Below the pieces are notes generated by a model that was not told the origin of the DNA, did not search any database, and saw nothing but the letters and a program-made list of their open reading frames with translations. Position numbers and translations under genes: made by a program. Of a DNA stretch of 64,000 bases, positions 45,138 through 54,043 are shown piece after piece. Origin of the DNA: Geminicoccaceae bacterium (GTDB lineage: Bacteria; Pseudomonadota; Alphaproteobacteria; Geminicoccales; Geminicoccaceae); NCBI GenBank assembly GCA_028285265.1, contig JANQPX010000003.1, forward strand, positions 1 to 64,000, read 5' to 3'. Positions within the stretch are counted from its first letter, which is position 1; each line of letters begins with the position of its first letter.

Positions 45138-45467
45138 CTACAAGAGCGTTGCAGGATCGACTTGGACCCAGCGCTCGTCGATACGACAGGCTGTTCGTCT
45201 CGCAGGCACTCCCGGGACATCGGTCTGGCTGATTTCAAAGTCCCGACAATAGACGTCGCCATTTTTGAATGTGCCAAGAGGCCGAAGCAAGAAGCTACGT
45301 CCAGAAGGCGCTTCCCACGAGAAGCTTTCCTTGCTGGTTAGGGCACTCAGCACGTGCTGCACAACAAAGTCTGGCACATCATCTGGATCGTCGATGGCGG
45401 TGCAGGCGGAGAGCGTGAGGCCTACGACCAGGAGGGTGGTCTTAGGCGAGATAGCAGCCCTCCTCAT
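45138..45467 (-). CDS. Lipoprotein with a surface-antigen-like domain
   Basis: The signal peptide has a lipobox LSAC near residue 22, so the mature protein should be lipid-anchored. The mature part ends in LLRPLGTFKNGDVYCRDFEI and ARRTACRIDERWVQVD, a pattern (PLxTx...CRxF...ACRxxxxxW) of the RT0821/Lpp0805 surface-antigen group. The same pattern forms the C-terminus of the anti-sigma protein at 46670-47332. Its ATG overlaps the stop of the upstream poly-aspartate gene as ATGA, so the two are coupled. Confidence 0.75.
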   Translation of the reverse strand: MRRAAISPKTTLLVVGLTLSACTAIDDPDDVPDFVVQHVLSALTSKESFSWEAPSGRSFLLRPLGTFKNGDVYCRDFEISQTDVPGVPARRTACRIDERWVQVDPATLL

Positions 45468-45961
45468 TTCCAACCATTGGCAATGAGATCAGCTTCCTCT
45501 TCGGTCGATAGGTAGTCGTAGAACCGGCTGTTGTCTTCGCTGTCATTATCGCCGCCACGGTCCTTGCCGCCGCCACGATCATCACCATCATCGCCGTCGT
45601 CGTCATCGCCGTCGTCGTCATCGCCGTCGTCGTCATCGCCGTCGTCGTCGTCATCGCCGTCGTCATCGCCGTCGTCGTCGTCATCGCCGTCGTCGTCATC
45701 GCCGTCGTCATCGCCGTCGTCGTCATCGCCGTTGTCGTCATCGCCGTCGTCGTCGTCGTCATCGCCGCCGTCGTCGTCGTCATCGCCGTCGTCGTCATCG
45801 CCGTCGTCGTCGTCATCTTCGTTGTCATCATCGTCAGCGATGGACTGTTTGATGCCGAAACGAACGTTGTCGTCAGCCGTCCAGTGCAACCCGAATGGAG
45901 CCGCGCTAATGAGAAGCGCTAGGGCGGAGCAACCGAGAAGCTGCCTGGTTTTTTCATCCAT
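45464..45961 (-). CDS. Secreted poly-aspartate protein
   Basis: A hydrophobic signal peptide (LLGCSALALLISAAPFGLHW) is followed by a tract of about 90 residues made almost only of Asp with single Gly at intervals of three to six (about residues 43-130), then a short tail with FYDYLSTEEEADLIANGWK. The acidic tract is encoded by GAC/GAT codons in a tandem DNA repeat, so its length probably varies between strains. Such polyanions bind Ca2+ or other cations. Function is not known. First gene of a pair with the lipoprotein; divergent from the ECF sigma factor gene. Confidence 0.75.
   Translation of the reverse strand: MDEKTRQLLGCSALALLISAAPFGLHWTADDNVRFGIKQSIADDDDNEDDDDDGDDDDGDDDDDGGDDDDDDGDDDNGDDDDGDDDGDDDDGDDDDDGDDDGDDDDDGDDDDGDDDDGDDDDGDDGDDRGGGKDRGGDNDSEDNSRFYDYLSTEEEADLIANGWK
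45583..45836. repeat. Trinucleotide-based coding repeat
   Basis: About 250 bases of GTC and ATC triplets interrupted by GCC, in 9- to 18-base super-units (for example GTCGTCGTCATCGCC). It encodes the Asp/Gly tract on the minus strand. Slippage in replication could change its length in steps of three without a frameshift. Poly-Ser and poly-Thr frames in the same stretch on other frames are by-products. Confidence 0.9.
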
Positions 45962-46127
45962 GGGAGTTCCCTCGTAGATTGAAACTCATCTGCCAGGACA
46001 ACACGCCAAACATTTATGTTCATTCCTTAGCAAACAAAATTCCTCTCGTCGTTCCTTGAAAAAATGAAACCAATAATCCCGCGTGTTATTTATAAGGCTG
46101 GCAGAGTCGAAGGATAAAGCGCTTGGC

Positions 46128-46673
46128 ATGACCGAACTGGATGCCCCAAATCCGGATCAAGCGACCAAGCGGGCTTTGGTGCATTTTCTGCCGAAGCTTC
46201 GCCGCTTCTGTCTTGCGCTTACGGCAACCCCCGCAGATGCCGACGATCTCTGCCAGTCGACCCTCGAGCGCGCGATCGGACGCCTGGAGCAATGGACGCC
46301 GGGCACGCGCCTGGATAGCTGGCTCTACCGCATGGCTCAGAACCTGCACAAAAATGCCGTCCGTGACCATGCCAATCGGCTTCGTCTTCTAGAAGAGCAC
46401 GCCTATGAGGTAAGCGGATGTCAAGATTTGACGTCCAGCGATGAAACCGGCGAGCTGCGTCAGCATGTCCTCGCCCTTCCCAAGGAGCAGCGCGAAGTGC
46501 TGATCCTCATCAGTGTCGAAGGTTATTCCTATAAGGAATGTGCGAACCTGCTTGGTCTTCCACCAAGCACGGTGACCAACCGCTTGTTTCAAGCCCGTAT
46601 GCGGCTACGTAAGGCGATGGAGCCTGACATCGACGACGATGGAGCCCTGCAGATAAGGACGTCATCCCCATGA
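46128..46673 (+). CDS. ECF-type sigma factor
   Basis: A sigma-70 family protein of about 181 aa. Region 2 is PKLRRFCLALTATPADADDL to RLDSWLYRMAQNLHKN; region 4 is LPKEQREVLILISVEGYSY and LGLPPSTVTNRLFQARMRLR, a helix-turn-helix. The stop overlaps the anti-sigma start (ATGA), the usual sigma/anti-sigma layout. The frame is open from GTG 46083; ATG 46128 is the more likely start although its ribosome binding site is weak. It probably activates its own promoter and that of the divergent secreted-protein pair, a common arrangement for these modules. Confidence 0.88.
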   Translation: MTELDAPNPDQATKRALVHFLPKLRRFCLALTATPADADDLCQSTLERAIGRLEQWTPGTRLDSWLYRMAQNLHKNAVRDHANRLRLLEEHAYEVSGCQDLTSSDETGELRQHVLALPKEQREVLILISVEGYSYKECANLLGLPPSTVTNRLFQARMRLRKAMEPDIDDDGALQIRTSSP

Positions 46674-47332
46674 CTGCCATCACTCCCGAACTCCTTATGC
46701 GCTATGCTGATGGCGAGGTGACCCTGCCTGAGCGCCAGTTCGTCGAGAAGCACTTGCCGGCCGATCAAGAGGCTCAAGAGCTCCTTGCAGTTTTTGTTGC
46801 CCAGCGTGGTCGTGTGGCCGCAGCATTTTCAGATGTCGATGACGCCCCAAGCCTCACGCGCTTTGAACAAGCGATTGATCGGGCTTTCGAACAGCGTCGC
46901 CACCGGGAGCGCCAATCCGAACGTCACCGCTGGGTGCTACCTCTGGCGGCTTCCTTTTTAATGATGCTTGCCGGTGGGGTCTTTGCTGTTTTCTATGCTG
47001 AGCAGCGCATTCAAACCGAGACCGCCCGTTTGCTCGCCGAGCGCGCCCTTCAAGACGCCCAAATTCGTGAGCTTGCGCTTCAAACCCGCGTTGAAGCACT
47101 CGAGCGCATTGTCTCCGGTAGCAGCCTGACGTGGACCAACGATGTGACCGGTGCCACAGGCACAATCACGCCGCTTCGCACCTATCGCGGGCCGGGCGGC
47201 CAATGGTGCCGGGAATATCGGGAAACCACCCATAAAGGCGCAACGGAACAGGACCACTTCAGTATCGCTTGTCGTACGCCTGATGGCCATTGGCGTGGCC
47301 ATGGAATCGACTCGGATCCGCGGGGACTTTGA
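46670..47332 (+). CDS. Anti-sigma factor with an extracytoplasmic surface-antigen-like domain
   Basis: A membrane protein of 220 aa: cytoplasmic N-terminal part (about 1-85; ELLMRYADGEVTLPERQFVE is anti-sigma-like), one membrane span at about 88-108 (WVLPLAASFLMMLAGGVFAV), a coiled coil (about 110-145), and a C-terminal extracytoplasmic domain with ITPLRTYRGPGGQWCREY and FSIACRTPDGHW. That domain matches the lipoprotein at 45138-45467. It should hold the sigma factor inactive until an envelope signal arrives. Confidence 0.82.
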   Translation: MTAITPELLMRYADGEVTLPERQFVEKHLPADQEAQELLAVFVAQRGRVAAAFSDVDDAPSLTRFEQAIDRAFEQRRHRERQSERHRWVLPLAASFLMMLAGGVFAVFYAEQRIQTETARLLAERALQDAQIRELALQTRVEALERIVSGSSLTWTNDVTGATGTITPLRTYRGPGGQWCREYRETTHKGATEQDHFSIACRTPDGHWRGHGIDSDPRGL

Positions 47333-47523
47333 CCATCTGATGTCGACACCAGATTTTTTGATCTTTTGGTCACATGCCAATCGGTCAGCGACCGATCATT
47401 GATTTCGCTTCTTTGTTGAAAGCTATTGATTCTGAAATACTGCAGGTTAAGTGGCAAAAACCACAGAAACTGAGCTAAAATCTGCTAATATTGTCAGAGG
47501 CTGAGTTGATTTGGTGTGTCGTA

Positions 47524-48276
47524 ATGATCGAATCGCTAATGCTGCAAAGTTCAATCTGGATTCATCTGGCATCAATTCTTTATGTTCTTGGTTTTTGGGT
47601 TCGTGATCAATTAAATCTCCGATTTTTTGTGTTGGTAGGAACTGTTTTTTACATAATTTATTATTACTATGCGGCTGAGCGTCCGCTATGGAGTGCCATT
47701 ATTTGGTCGTCAGTCCTTGGGATCGTTAATCTCTATGTGACGATACAGCTCGCTCTCGAACGAACGACCTTTCGCATGAATCGAGATGAGCGGCTTCTTT
47801 ATGGAGCCTTCTCAACGATGACTCCTGGTGAGTTTCGAAAGCTTGCGGAGATTGCGATTTGGCATGAAGCCGGAACGCGGGCACAGCTCACCAAAGAGAA
47901 TGAACCCAACCAAAGCCTTTTCTATATCGTTAAGGGTCAGGTGACCGTACAGAAGCGCGGGCTGCGTTTCGCGATGGCAGCCGGAACCTTTGTCGGTGAA
48001 GTCTCGTTTCTGCTCAAATCCAATGCGACCGCGACAGTTCAGGCTGACGAGCAGACGCGTTACATCGAATGGCGGCATGAGGATCTTGTCGAGATCGAAA
48101 GCCGCCACCAAGGGATCCGTATTGCCCTTCGTGAAATGTTAAATGCTGACCTTGCGGCTAAAGTCGCCGACGGTAATGGCGGGTCTTGCTCATGCTCGAT
48201 TGTAAACCGGGGTTGCCAAGGCAACAGCCTGAACCTTCTCGGCACTGAAGCCGTTTGCTATGGCCCCGATCGATAA
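47524..48276 (+). CDS. Bacterial Popeye-domain protein
   Basis: Three membrane segments near the N-terminus (WIHLASILYVLGFWV; LRFFVLVGTVFYIIYYYYA; PLWSAIIWSSVLGIVNLYVT), then ERTTFRMNRDERLLYGAFST and a cyclic-nucleotide-binding-like domain from about residue 110 (QSLFYIVKGQVTVQKRG, AGTFVGEVSFLLKSNATATV). This is the arrangement of Popeye (POPDC) proteins, which in animals bind cAMP. The bacterial role is unknown. The frame is open to TTG 47491; the start is uncertain as no clear ribosome binding site is seen. It stands alone after the sigma/anti-sigma pair; the terminal cysteine-rich tail (GSCSCSIVNRGC) is unusual. Confidence 0.8.
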   Translation: MIESLMLQSSIWIHLASILYVLGFWVRDQLNLRFFVLVGTVFYIIYYYYAAERPLWSAIIWSSVLGIVNLYVTIQLALERTTFRMNRDERLLYGAFSTMTPGEFRKLAEIAIWHEAGTRAQLTKENEPNQSLFYIVKGQVTVQKRGLRFAMAAGTFVGEVSFLLKSNATATVQADEQTRYIEWRHEDLVEIESRHQGIRIALREMLNADLAAKVADGNGGSCSCSIVNRGCQGNSLNLLGTEAVCYGPDR

Positions 48277-48364
48277 CGAATGTGCACCTCATCGCACGAC
48301 CATCTGGGCGCAAGTCGACCTCCTGACCACCAATCCTGTCGGGACTGTCGCCGCCAACCTCCGG

Positions 48365-50527
48365 TCAGTTCGCAGCAGCTTTCACCTCTAAGCGGCGGCG
48401 ATGCAGGATCGGCTCCGTATAGCCATTCGGCTGAGCCAATCCTTCGAACACCAGGTCGCAAGCAGCTGTGAAAGCGATGCTTGCCTCAAAGTCGGCGGCC
48501 ATCGGCTGATAGACTGGATCATGCTCGTTCTGCTGGTCGACGACAGCGGCCATACGCTTCATCGTTGCCATCACCTGTTCTTTGCTGCAGACGCCGTGGC
48601 GCAACCAGTTCGCGATGTGCTGGCTCGAGATGCGGAGCGTCGCACGGTCTTCCATAAGCCCGACATCGTTGATGTCGGGGACCTTGGAGCACCCGACACC
48701 CTGGTCGATCCAGCGGACCACATATCCAAGGATTCCCTGAGCGTTGTTATCCAACTCTGCCTGGATCGCTTCAGGCTCCCAATTCGGCCGTTCAGCTAGG
48801 GGAACGGAGAGAATGGCGTCGAGGCTGGCGCGTTCTCGCGCTTTAAGAGCATCTTGCTGGGCTTTGACATATACCTGATGATAGTGGAGCGCATGTAGCG
48901 TTGCCGCTGTTGGCGACGGGACCCAGGCCGTATTGGCGCCGGCTTGGGGATGGGCAATCTTAGCCTTCAGCATATCCGCCATCTTATCCGGCATTGCCCA
49001 CATGCCTTTGCCGATTTGGGCACGTCCCTGGAGGCCACATTCAAGGCCGATATCGACGTTCCAATCTTCATAGGCGCCAATCCAGGCGGCTGCCTTCATA
49101 TCGCCTTTCCGGATCATCGGGCCCGCGAGCATGGCGGTGTGGATCTCATCGCCTGTCCGATCGAGAAATCCTGTATTGATGAAGGCGACACGATCGCTGG
49201 CGGCACGGATACATTCTTTAAGGTTGATCGTCGTGCGGCGCTCCTCGTCCATAATTCCCATTTTGAGTGTTGCTCGCGTCATGCCGAGCGCATCCTCAAT
49301 CCGTGCGAACAGTTGAGAGGTGAAGGCGACTTCTGCAGGGCCGTGCATTTTGGGTTTTACGATATAGACGGACCCAGCGGGGCTGTTTCTGTAAGCGCCT
49401 TTGCCGCCGAGATCGTGAAGCGCAATCAACGAGGTGACCATGCCGTCCAACAGGCCCTCAAAGACAGGTTCGCCTTGCCACCTCGCCGCCTCGATGGTCA
49501 TGAGGTGTCCGACATTTCGAACCAGCATACGAGCGCGCCCTGGAAGGGTAAGCGCCGTGCCTCTGGGCATCATATAGGTTCGATCGGCAGCGAGGCGCCG
49601 CTCGACGGTCTTGCCGCCCTTTTCCAGGGTCGCAACGAGGTCGCCTTTCATAAGGCCGAGCCAATTGCGATAGGCAGCAACTTTGTCCTCAGCGTCGACA
49701 GTGGCAACCGAGTCTTCACAGTCCACAATCGTGGTCAGGGCGGCTTCGATCACGATGTCGGCTATGTCTGCTGGATCATCTTTGCCGATCGGATGGGTGC
49801 CGTCGATAACGATTTCGACATGCAGGCCATGATTGAGAAGCAGCACGGCGTCGGGTCGATCCGGGTTGCCGCGATAGCCAGCGAGCTTATCGGCCTCCTT
49901 CAAGGTTCCTTTGCGGCCATCCTTTTGCGTGACGACGAGACGGCCACCATCGATCGAATAGCCCGTCGCTTCCAGATGTGATGCTCCCGCCAGGGGAAAG
50001 GTGTCATCTAGGAATTGTCGGCCACGCTCCACCACCACGGCGCCACGCAGGGGATCATAGCCGCCGGTGGGCGTGTCGGGCAGAAGAGCATCCGTGCCGT
50101 AAAGCGCATCATAGAGGCTGCCCCAGCGCGCATTGGCGGCATTCAGCGCATAGCGCGCATTGGTGACCGGCACCACCAATTGCGGGCCGGCGACATCTGA
50201 AAACTCAGGATCAACATTGGCGGTGGACGCTTCGAACGGCTCGCCCTCGGGCACGAGATAACCGATTTCTTTTAAGAAATCTTTGTATTTCACTGGGTCG
50301 AAATGGTCGCCCCTATGCGTCTCGTGCCAAGCATCGATCATGGCCTGGAGATCATCGCGCCTCGCAAGAAGTTCGCGATTCTGCGGTGTTAGGTCGTTGA
50401 GGATATCGGCAAAGGCAGACCAAAATCTGTCGGGCTCGATGCCTGTTCCCGGGATCGCCTCATCGTTCACGAAGTCATAAAGCGTCTTGTCGACCTGAAG
50501 CTGGCCGATCTCAACCCACTCACTCAT
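48365..50527 (-). CDS. glcB: Malate synthase G
   Basis: A 720-aa single-chain malate synthase. [20 protein letters not shown] near residue 120 and GAHPI-like [19 protein letters not shown] (about 230) are family marks; [38 protein letters not shown] and [18 protein letters not shown] form the barrel with the catalytic arginine and glutamate, and the C-terminal helical domain contains the catalytic aspartate region ([20 protein letters not shown]). It condenses glyoxylate and acetyl-CoA to malate. It links to the urate breakdown genes, which release glyoxylate, and follows them on the minus strand. Confidence 0.97.
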   Translation of the reverse strand: MSEWVEIGQLQVDKTLYDFVNDEAIPGTGIEPDRFWSAFADILNDLTPQNRELLARRDDLQAMIDAWHETHRGDHFDPVKYKDFLKEIGYLVPEGEPFEASTANVDPEFSDVAGPQLVVPVTNARYALNAANARWGSLYDALYGTDALLPDTPTGGYDPLRGAVVVERGRQFLDDTFPLAGASHLEATGYSIDGGRLVVTQKDGRKGTLKEADKLAGYRGNPDRPDAVLLLNHGLHVEIVIDGTHPIGKDDPADIADIVIEAALTTIVDCEDSVATVDAEDKVAAYRNWLGLMKGDLVATLEKGGKTVERRLAADRTYMMPRGTALTLPGRARMLVRNVGHLMTIEAARWQGEPVFEGLLDGMVTSLIALHDLGGKGAYRNSPAGSVYIVKPKMHGPAEVAFTSQLFARIEDALGMTRATLKMGIMDEERRTTINLKECIRAASDRVAFINTGFLDRTGDEIHTAMLAGPMIRKGDMKAAAWIGAYEDWNVDIGLECGLQGRAQIGKGMWAMPDKMADMLKAKIAHPQAGANTAWVPSPTAATLHALHYHQVYVKAQQDALKARERASLDAILSVPLAERPNWEPEAIQAELDNNAQGILGYVVRWIDQGVGCSKVPDINDVGLMEDRATLRISSQHIANWLRHGVCSKEQVMATMKRMAAVVDQQNEHDPVYQPMAADFEASIAFTAACDLVFEGLAQPNGYTEPILHRRRLEVKAAAN

Positions 50528-50555
50528 GCAGCATTGCCTCGTCTCGTTACCGCTC

Positions 50556-51782
50556 TCATTCTTGCAGAGAACTCTTAGCGTTTTGATACCATGCCATAAT
50601 TTTGTGCCGTTCGCCGGCCTCCATGAGGGTCACGTTAGCAGGCGGCATGGCGTTGGTCACGCCGGCCTGAAGGTAGATTTGCTCAGCGGCGCGGGCAATG
50701 TCGGCTGAGGTCTCCAACACGAGGCCCTTCGGCGGCCAATGAAGCCCTTCCCATACGGGGTCACGGGCGTGGCACATCGAGCAGCGGCCGAGCACGATCT
50801 CTTCAATCGCCGCTTGTTGCTCTGCCTTGGAGATCTTTGAAAATGCCGCCACATCGGGCTCGCTCGATGTTGGAAGGCGGGCCGTTGAGAGGCCCATAAT
50901 CGCAATGAAGAGCAGGGCTGTGACCGCCCATGTCCAGCTCGGATTGCTGGTGCCTGCGTGGCGCTCGTTGAACCAGTGGCGGATCGTTACACCCATGAGG
51001 AACACCAGCGACGCAATGACCCAATTGTACTCCGTAGCGAAGGCGAGGGGGTAATGGTTTGAGAGCATTAAAAACAGAACAGGGAGTGTGAGGTAGTTGT
51101 TGTGGGTCGAGCGCAGTTTGGCAATGCGGCCATAGTCTGGGTCCGGGGTGCGGCCGGCCTTTAAGTCAGCAACGACGACTTTTTGATTCGGAATGATAAT
51201 AAAGAAGACATTTGCCGACATGATCGTGGCCGTGAAGGCGCCGAGGTGGAGGAGAGCAGCGCGGCCTGTGAAGATCTGATCATATCCCCAGGCCATCACG
51301 ACAAGAAGGATAAAGAGCAGCAGCATGAGCGCCGTGGGGCGATAGCCGAGTTTGCTCTTGCAGAGGCGATCATAGATCAACCATCCCAGCGTGAGCGAGG
51401 TCGCCGAGATCACAATGGCCTGCCAGGTCGCGAGGTCAGCCTTGGACGGATCGATCAGCAACAGTTCGGCGCCCGCCCAGTAAACGATGGCGAGAAGGGC
51501 CGCACCGGAGAGCCAGGTGCTGTAAGCCTCCCATTTGAACCACGTCAAATGTTCAGGCATCGCCGCGGGGGCGACCATATACTTTCGAATGTGGTAAAAG
51601 CCGCCGCCATGGACTTGCCACTCTTCACCTTTGACCCCGTCGGGCATGTTCTCGGCTTCCCGCAAGCCAAGATCGAGCGCGATAAAATAAAATGACGAGC
51701 CAATCCAAGCGATGCCGGTGATGACGTGGATCCAGCGCACCGCAAAGTCGAGCCAGGCCCACATGGCAGCAAGGTCGTACAT
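50556..51782 (-). CDS. puuD: Urate hydroxylase PuuD
   Basis: A membrane urate oxidase of 408 aa: eight or so membrane segments ([20 protein letters not shown] at the start) and a C-terminal cytochrome c domain with CSMCH near residue 330. It oxidises urate to 5-hydroxyisourate and passes electrons to the respiratory chain. The uraH gene upstream on the same strand encodes the next step. AGGAGTTCAAC precedes the ATG. Confidence 0.96.
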   Translation of the reverse strand: MYDLAAMWAWLDFAVRWIHVITGIAWIGSSFYFIALDLGLREAENMPDGVKGEEWQVHGGGFYHIRKYMVAPAAMPEHLTWFKWEAYSTWLSGAALLAIVYWAGAELLLIDPSKADLATWQAIVISATSLTLGWLIYDRLCKSKLGYRPTALMLLLFILLVVMAWGYDQIFTGRAALLHLGAFTATIMSANVFFIIIPNQKVVVADLKAGRTPDPDYGRIAKLRSTHNNYLTLPVLFLMLSNHYPLAFATEYNWVIASLVFLMGVTIRHWFNERHAGTSNPSWTWAVTALLFIAIMGLSTARLPTSSEPDVAAFSKISKAEQQAAIEEIVLGRCSMCHARDPVWEGLHWPPKGLVLETSADIARAAEQIYLQAGVTNAMPPANVTLMEAGERHKIMAWYQNAKSSLQE

Positions 51783-51873
51783 GTTGAACTCCTGTCAGCG
51801 CTGGCTGTGACCAAGATCATCGGCATACCGCGAAGCGAGGCGATGATGCGTCGTCCATGTTGCCGTCATGACG

Positions 51874-52224
51874 TTACGAGCCGCGATATGTGGAGTAACC
51901 GAACGGCGAGAGCAACAGAGGGACATGGTAATGCGTGTTGTCGGTCATGGTGAAGCGTATCGGGATGACGTCGAGAAAGTGAGGTTCCGGTAGACTCCCG
52001 GCGTGGTTCAGATAATCCCCGGCATGAAACACCAGTTCGTAGACGCCGGTTTCGAAGCGATCTTCGGAGAGGATCGGCCGATCGGTTCGACCGTCGTCAT
52101 TGGTGGTGAGCGTTTCCAACAGTTGCCGACCATCATCTCGAAGCCGAAAAAGCTCAATCCTGAGCTTAGCTGCAGGGCGACCATTTGCGGTGTCCAGCAC
52201 ATGGGTCGTGAGCCAGCCTGCCAT
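51874..52224 (-). CDS. uraH: Hydroxyisourate hydrolase
   Basis: A transthyretin-like protein of 116 aa. [20 protein letters not shown] at the start, [19 protein letters not shown] at the end; the terminal YRGS is the active-site signature of true hydrolases as opposed to transthyretin. GAGGACAGG precedes ATG 52224. It hydrolyses 5-hydroxyisourate from PuuD to OHCU, which the UraD part of the divergent fusion decarboxylates. Confidence 0.95.
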   Translation of the reverse strand: MAGWLTTHVLDTANGRPAAKLRIELFRLRDDGRQLLETLTTNDDGRTDRPILSEDRFETGVYELVFHAGDYLNHAGSLPEPHFLDVIPIRFTMTDNTHYHVPLLLSPFGYSTYRGS

Positions 52225-52552
52225 CTTGCCTGTCCTCAAAGCCTTGATTATCGATCATGATCCAAAAGGCAGTTTATCGCCATCTGCGGTTGGCGGCGAG
52301 CATGACGCCATATGACAAATGTTCACTGTCGTCGCAGCTTTCAGTAAAGGCTGAGTGCCTGAACTCACGGCACGAGACCTTGGATCCGTGTCGCGGCGCC
52401 ATCACGATCGTTTTGGGGGGGCGGGGTTCGTCTGATCCTGGACTTGTGTCGGTTGGTGCGCGGTCGTCCCGCCAGAGATGGACCCGTGCGGCGGCTGATG
52501 CATGACGAGAAATCTTTGTACATTCGACCATCGTTTTGCTTAATCATATCTC
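52225..52552. other. Divergent promoter region of the urate genes
   Basis: About 330 bases between uraH (minus) and the puuE-uraD fusion (plus). AT-rich near 52510-52550. No supported gene and no clear operator seen. Confidence 0.5.
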
Positions 52553-53989
52553 ATGATGAGCGATGATCCCCAACGATACCCACGTGATCTCCACGGTTAT
52601 GGTTCCCATCCACCCGACGCCCAATGGCCGGGAGATGCCAAGATCGCCGTTCAGATCGTTCTGAACTACGAAGAGGGCGGCGAGAATTGCCTGCTTCACG
52701 GAGATCCGGCATCCGAAGCGTTTTTGTCGGAGACTGTCGGTGCCCAACCTTGGCCTGGGCAACGTCATTGGAACATGGAGACGATTTACGAGTATGGCGC
52801 GCGCGCCGGCTTTTGGCGCCTACACCGTCTGTTCACCGAGATGAGCCTGCCGATCACAGTCTATGGGGTGGCGACAGCCTTGGCACGTGGTCCAGCGCAG
52901 GTCGACGCGATGCTGGATGCCGATTGGGAGATTGCGAGCCACGGGCTGAAGTGGATCGAGTATAAGGACTTTTCCCTCGAGGAAGAACGAGCGCATATGA
53001 CCGAAGCGGTCCGATTGCATCGCGAGGTGACGGGCACGAGGCCGCTTGGTTGGTATACCGGACGCTGCTCGATCAATACCGTTGACATGGTCGCTGAGGA
53101 GGGGGGCTTCGTCTATTGTGCCGACAGCTATGCGGATGATCTTCCCTATTGGCGACCCTCGGCAAGCGGAACCGATCAGCTCATTGTCCCCTATACGCTC
53201 GATGCCAATGATATGCGCTTTGCGACGCCGCAAGGGTTTAATAGTGGCGATCAGTTTTTTGCGTATTTGAAAGACAGCTTCGATGCCCTTTATGCTGAAG
53301 GCATGGCCGGTGCTGCCAAAATGATGTCCGTTGGGTTGCACTGTCGCCTGGTCGGCCGTCCCGGGAGGGTACAAGCGCTCCGGCGCTTTCTCGACTATGC
53401 ACGATCCCATGACGGGGTTTGGTTTGCGCGCCGGATCGACATTGCACGTCACTGGCATGATCGTCACCCGCCTCGCCGCGAGACGCTGAGGCCCTCCACC
53501 ATGGATCGAGCAACGTTCGTGAAGACCTTCGGTGGCATGTTTGAACATGCGTCTTGGATTGCTGAGGGTGCCTATGATCTTGAGCTTGGTCCGGCGCACG
53601 ACAGCGCTGCAGGCCTCAGTAACGCGTTGGTGCGCATCTTCAGAAGCGCGGATCAGCAGCAGCGTCTACAGGTTCTCAAGGCCCATCCTGACCTCGCCGG
53701 CAAACTGGCCGCCGCCAAGAGGCTGACACCTGAGTCGGCAGCCGAGCAGGCGAGCGCAGGTCTCGACGCTCTCACCGAAGAAGAGCATGAGACCTTTACC
53801 CGCCTCAATTCGGCTTATGTCGTGAAGTTCGGATTTCCGTTCATCATTGCCGTTCGTGACCATGACAAAGCGGGTATTCTCCAAGCTTTTGAGCGCCGCA
53901 TTTCGAGCGATGCCGAGAGCGAATTCGACGAGGCGTGTCGCCAAGTGGAGCGAATTGCAGGCTTTCGGGTTGGCGACTTACTCGCTTAA
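52553..53989 (+). CDS. Allantoinase (PuuE-type) fused to OHCU decarboxylase (UraD)
   Basis: Residues 1 to about 300 are a polysaccharide-deacetylase-like allantoinase: NYEEGGENCLLHGD, WEIASHGLKWIEYKDFS (metal-binding histidine), GWYTGRCSINTVDMV, MSVGLHCRLVGRPGR. From about residue 315 follows OHCU decarboxylase: LKAHPDLAGKLA and NSAYVVKFGFPFIIAVRD. The fusion performs two consecutive steps, OHCU to S-allantoin and allantoin to allantoate, and diverges from the uraH-puuD genes. Such fusions are known in alphaproteobacteria. No ribosome binding site is evident before the ATG. Confidence 0.93.
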   Translation: MMSDDPQRYPRDLHGYGSHPPDAQWPGDAKIAVQIVLNYEEGGENCLLHGDPASEAFLSETVGAQPWPGQRHWNMETIYEYGARAGFWRLHRLFTEMSLPITVYGVATALARGPAQVDAMLDADWEIASHGLKWIEYKDFSLEEERAHMTEAVRLHREVTGTRPLGWYTGRCSINTVDMVAEEGGFVYCADSYADDLPYWRPSASGTDQLIVPYTLDANDMRFATPQGFNSGDQFFAYLKDSFDALYAEGMAGAAKMMSVGLHCRLVGRPGRVQALRRFLDYARSHDGVWFARRIDIARHWHDRHPPRRETLRPSTMDRATFVKTFGGMFEHASWIAEGAYDLELGPAHDSAAGLSNALVRIFRSADQQQRLQVLKAHPDLAGKLAAAKRLTPESAAEQASAGLDALTEEEHETFTRLNSAYVVKFGFPFIIAVRDHDKAGILQAFERRISSDAESEFDEACRQVERIAGFRVGDLLA

Positions 53990-54043
53990 CGCCGGAGCGT
54001 CATGGAGAGGTTGTCGAACCTTGATCGCCCCAGCTGTTTGCCG

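Noticed and set aside
45583..45836. CRISPR-like appearance of the repeat
   Set aside because: Units are 3-base based and variable in length, without unique spacers; they encode protein.
45531..45977. Poly-serine ORF on the plus strand
   Set aside because: It is the antisense of the Asp/Gly tract; long open frames follow from the triplet repeat.
46020..46080. EcfG-type promoter (GGAAC with CGTT)
   Set aside because: A GGAAC occurs on the minus strand, but no correct -10 partner at the right spacing.
48944..49981. A 345-codon plus-strand frame
   Set aside because: Antisense of malate synthase G, with no domain.
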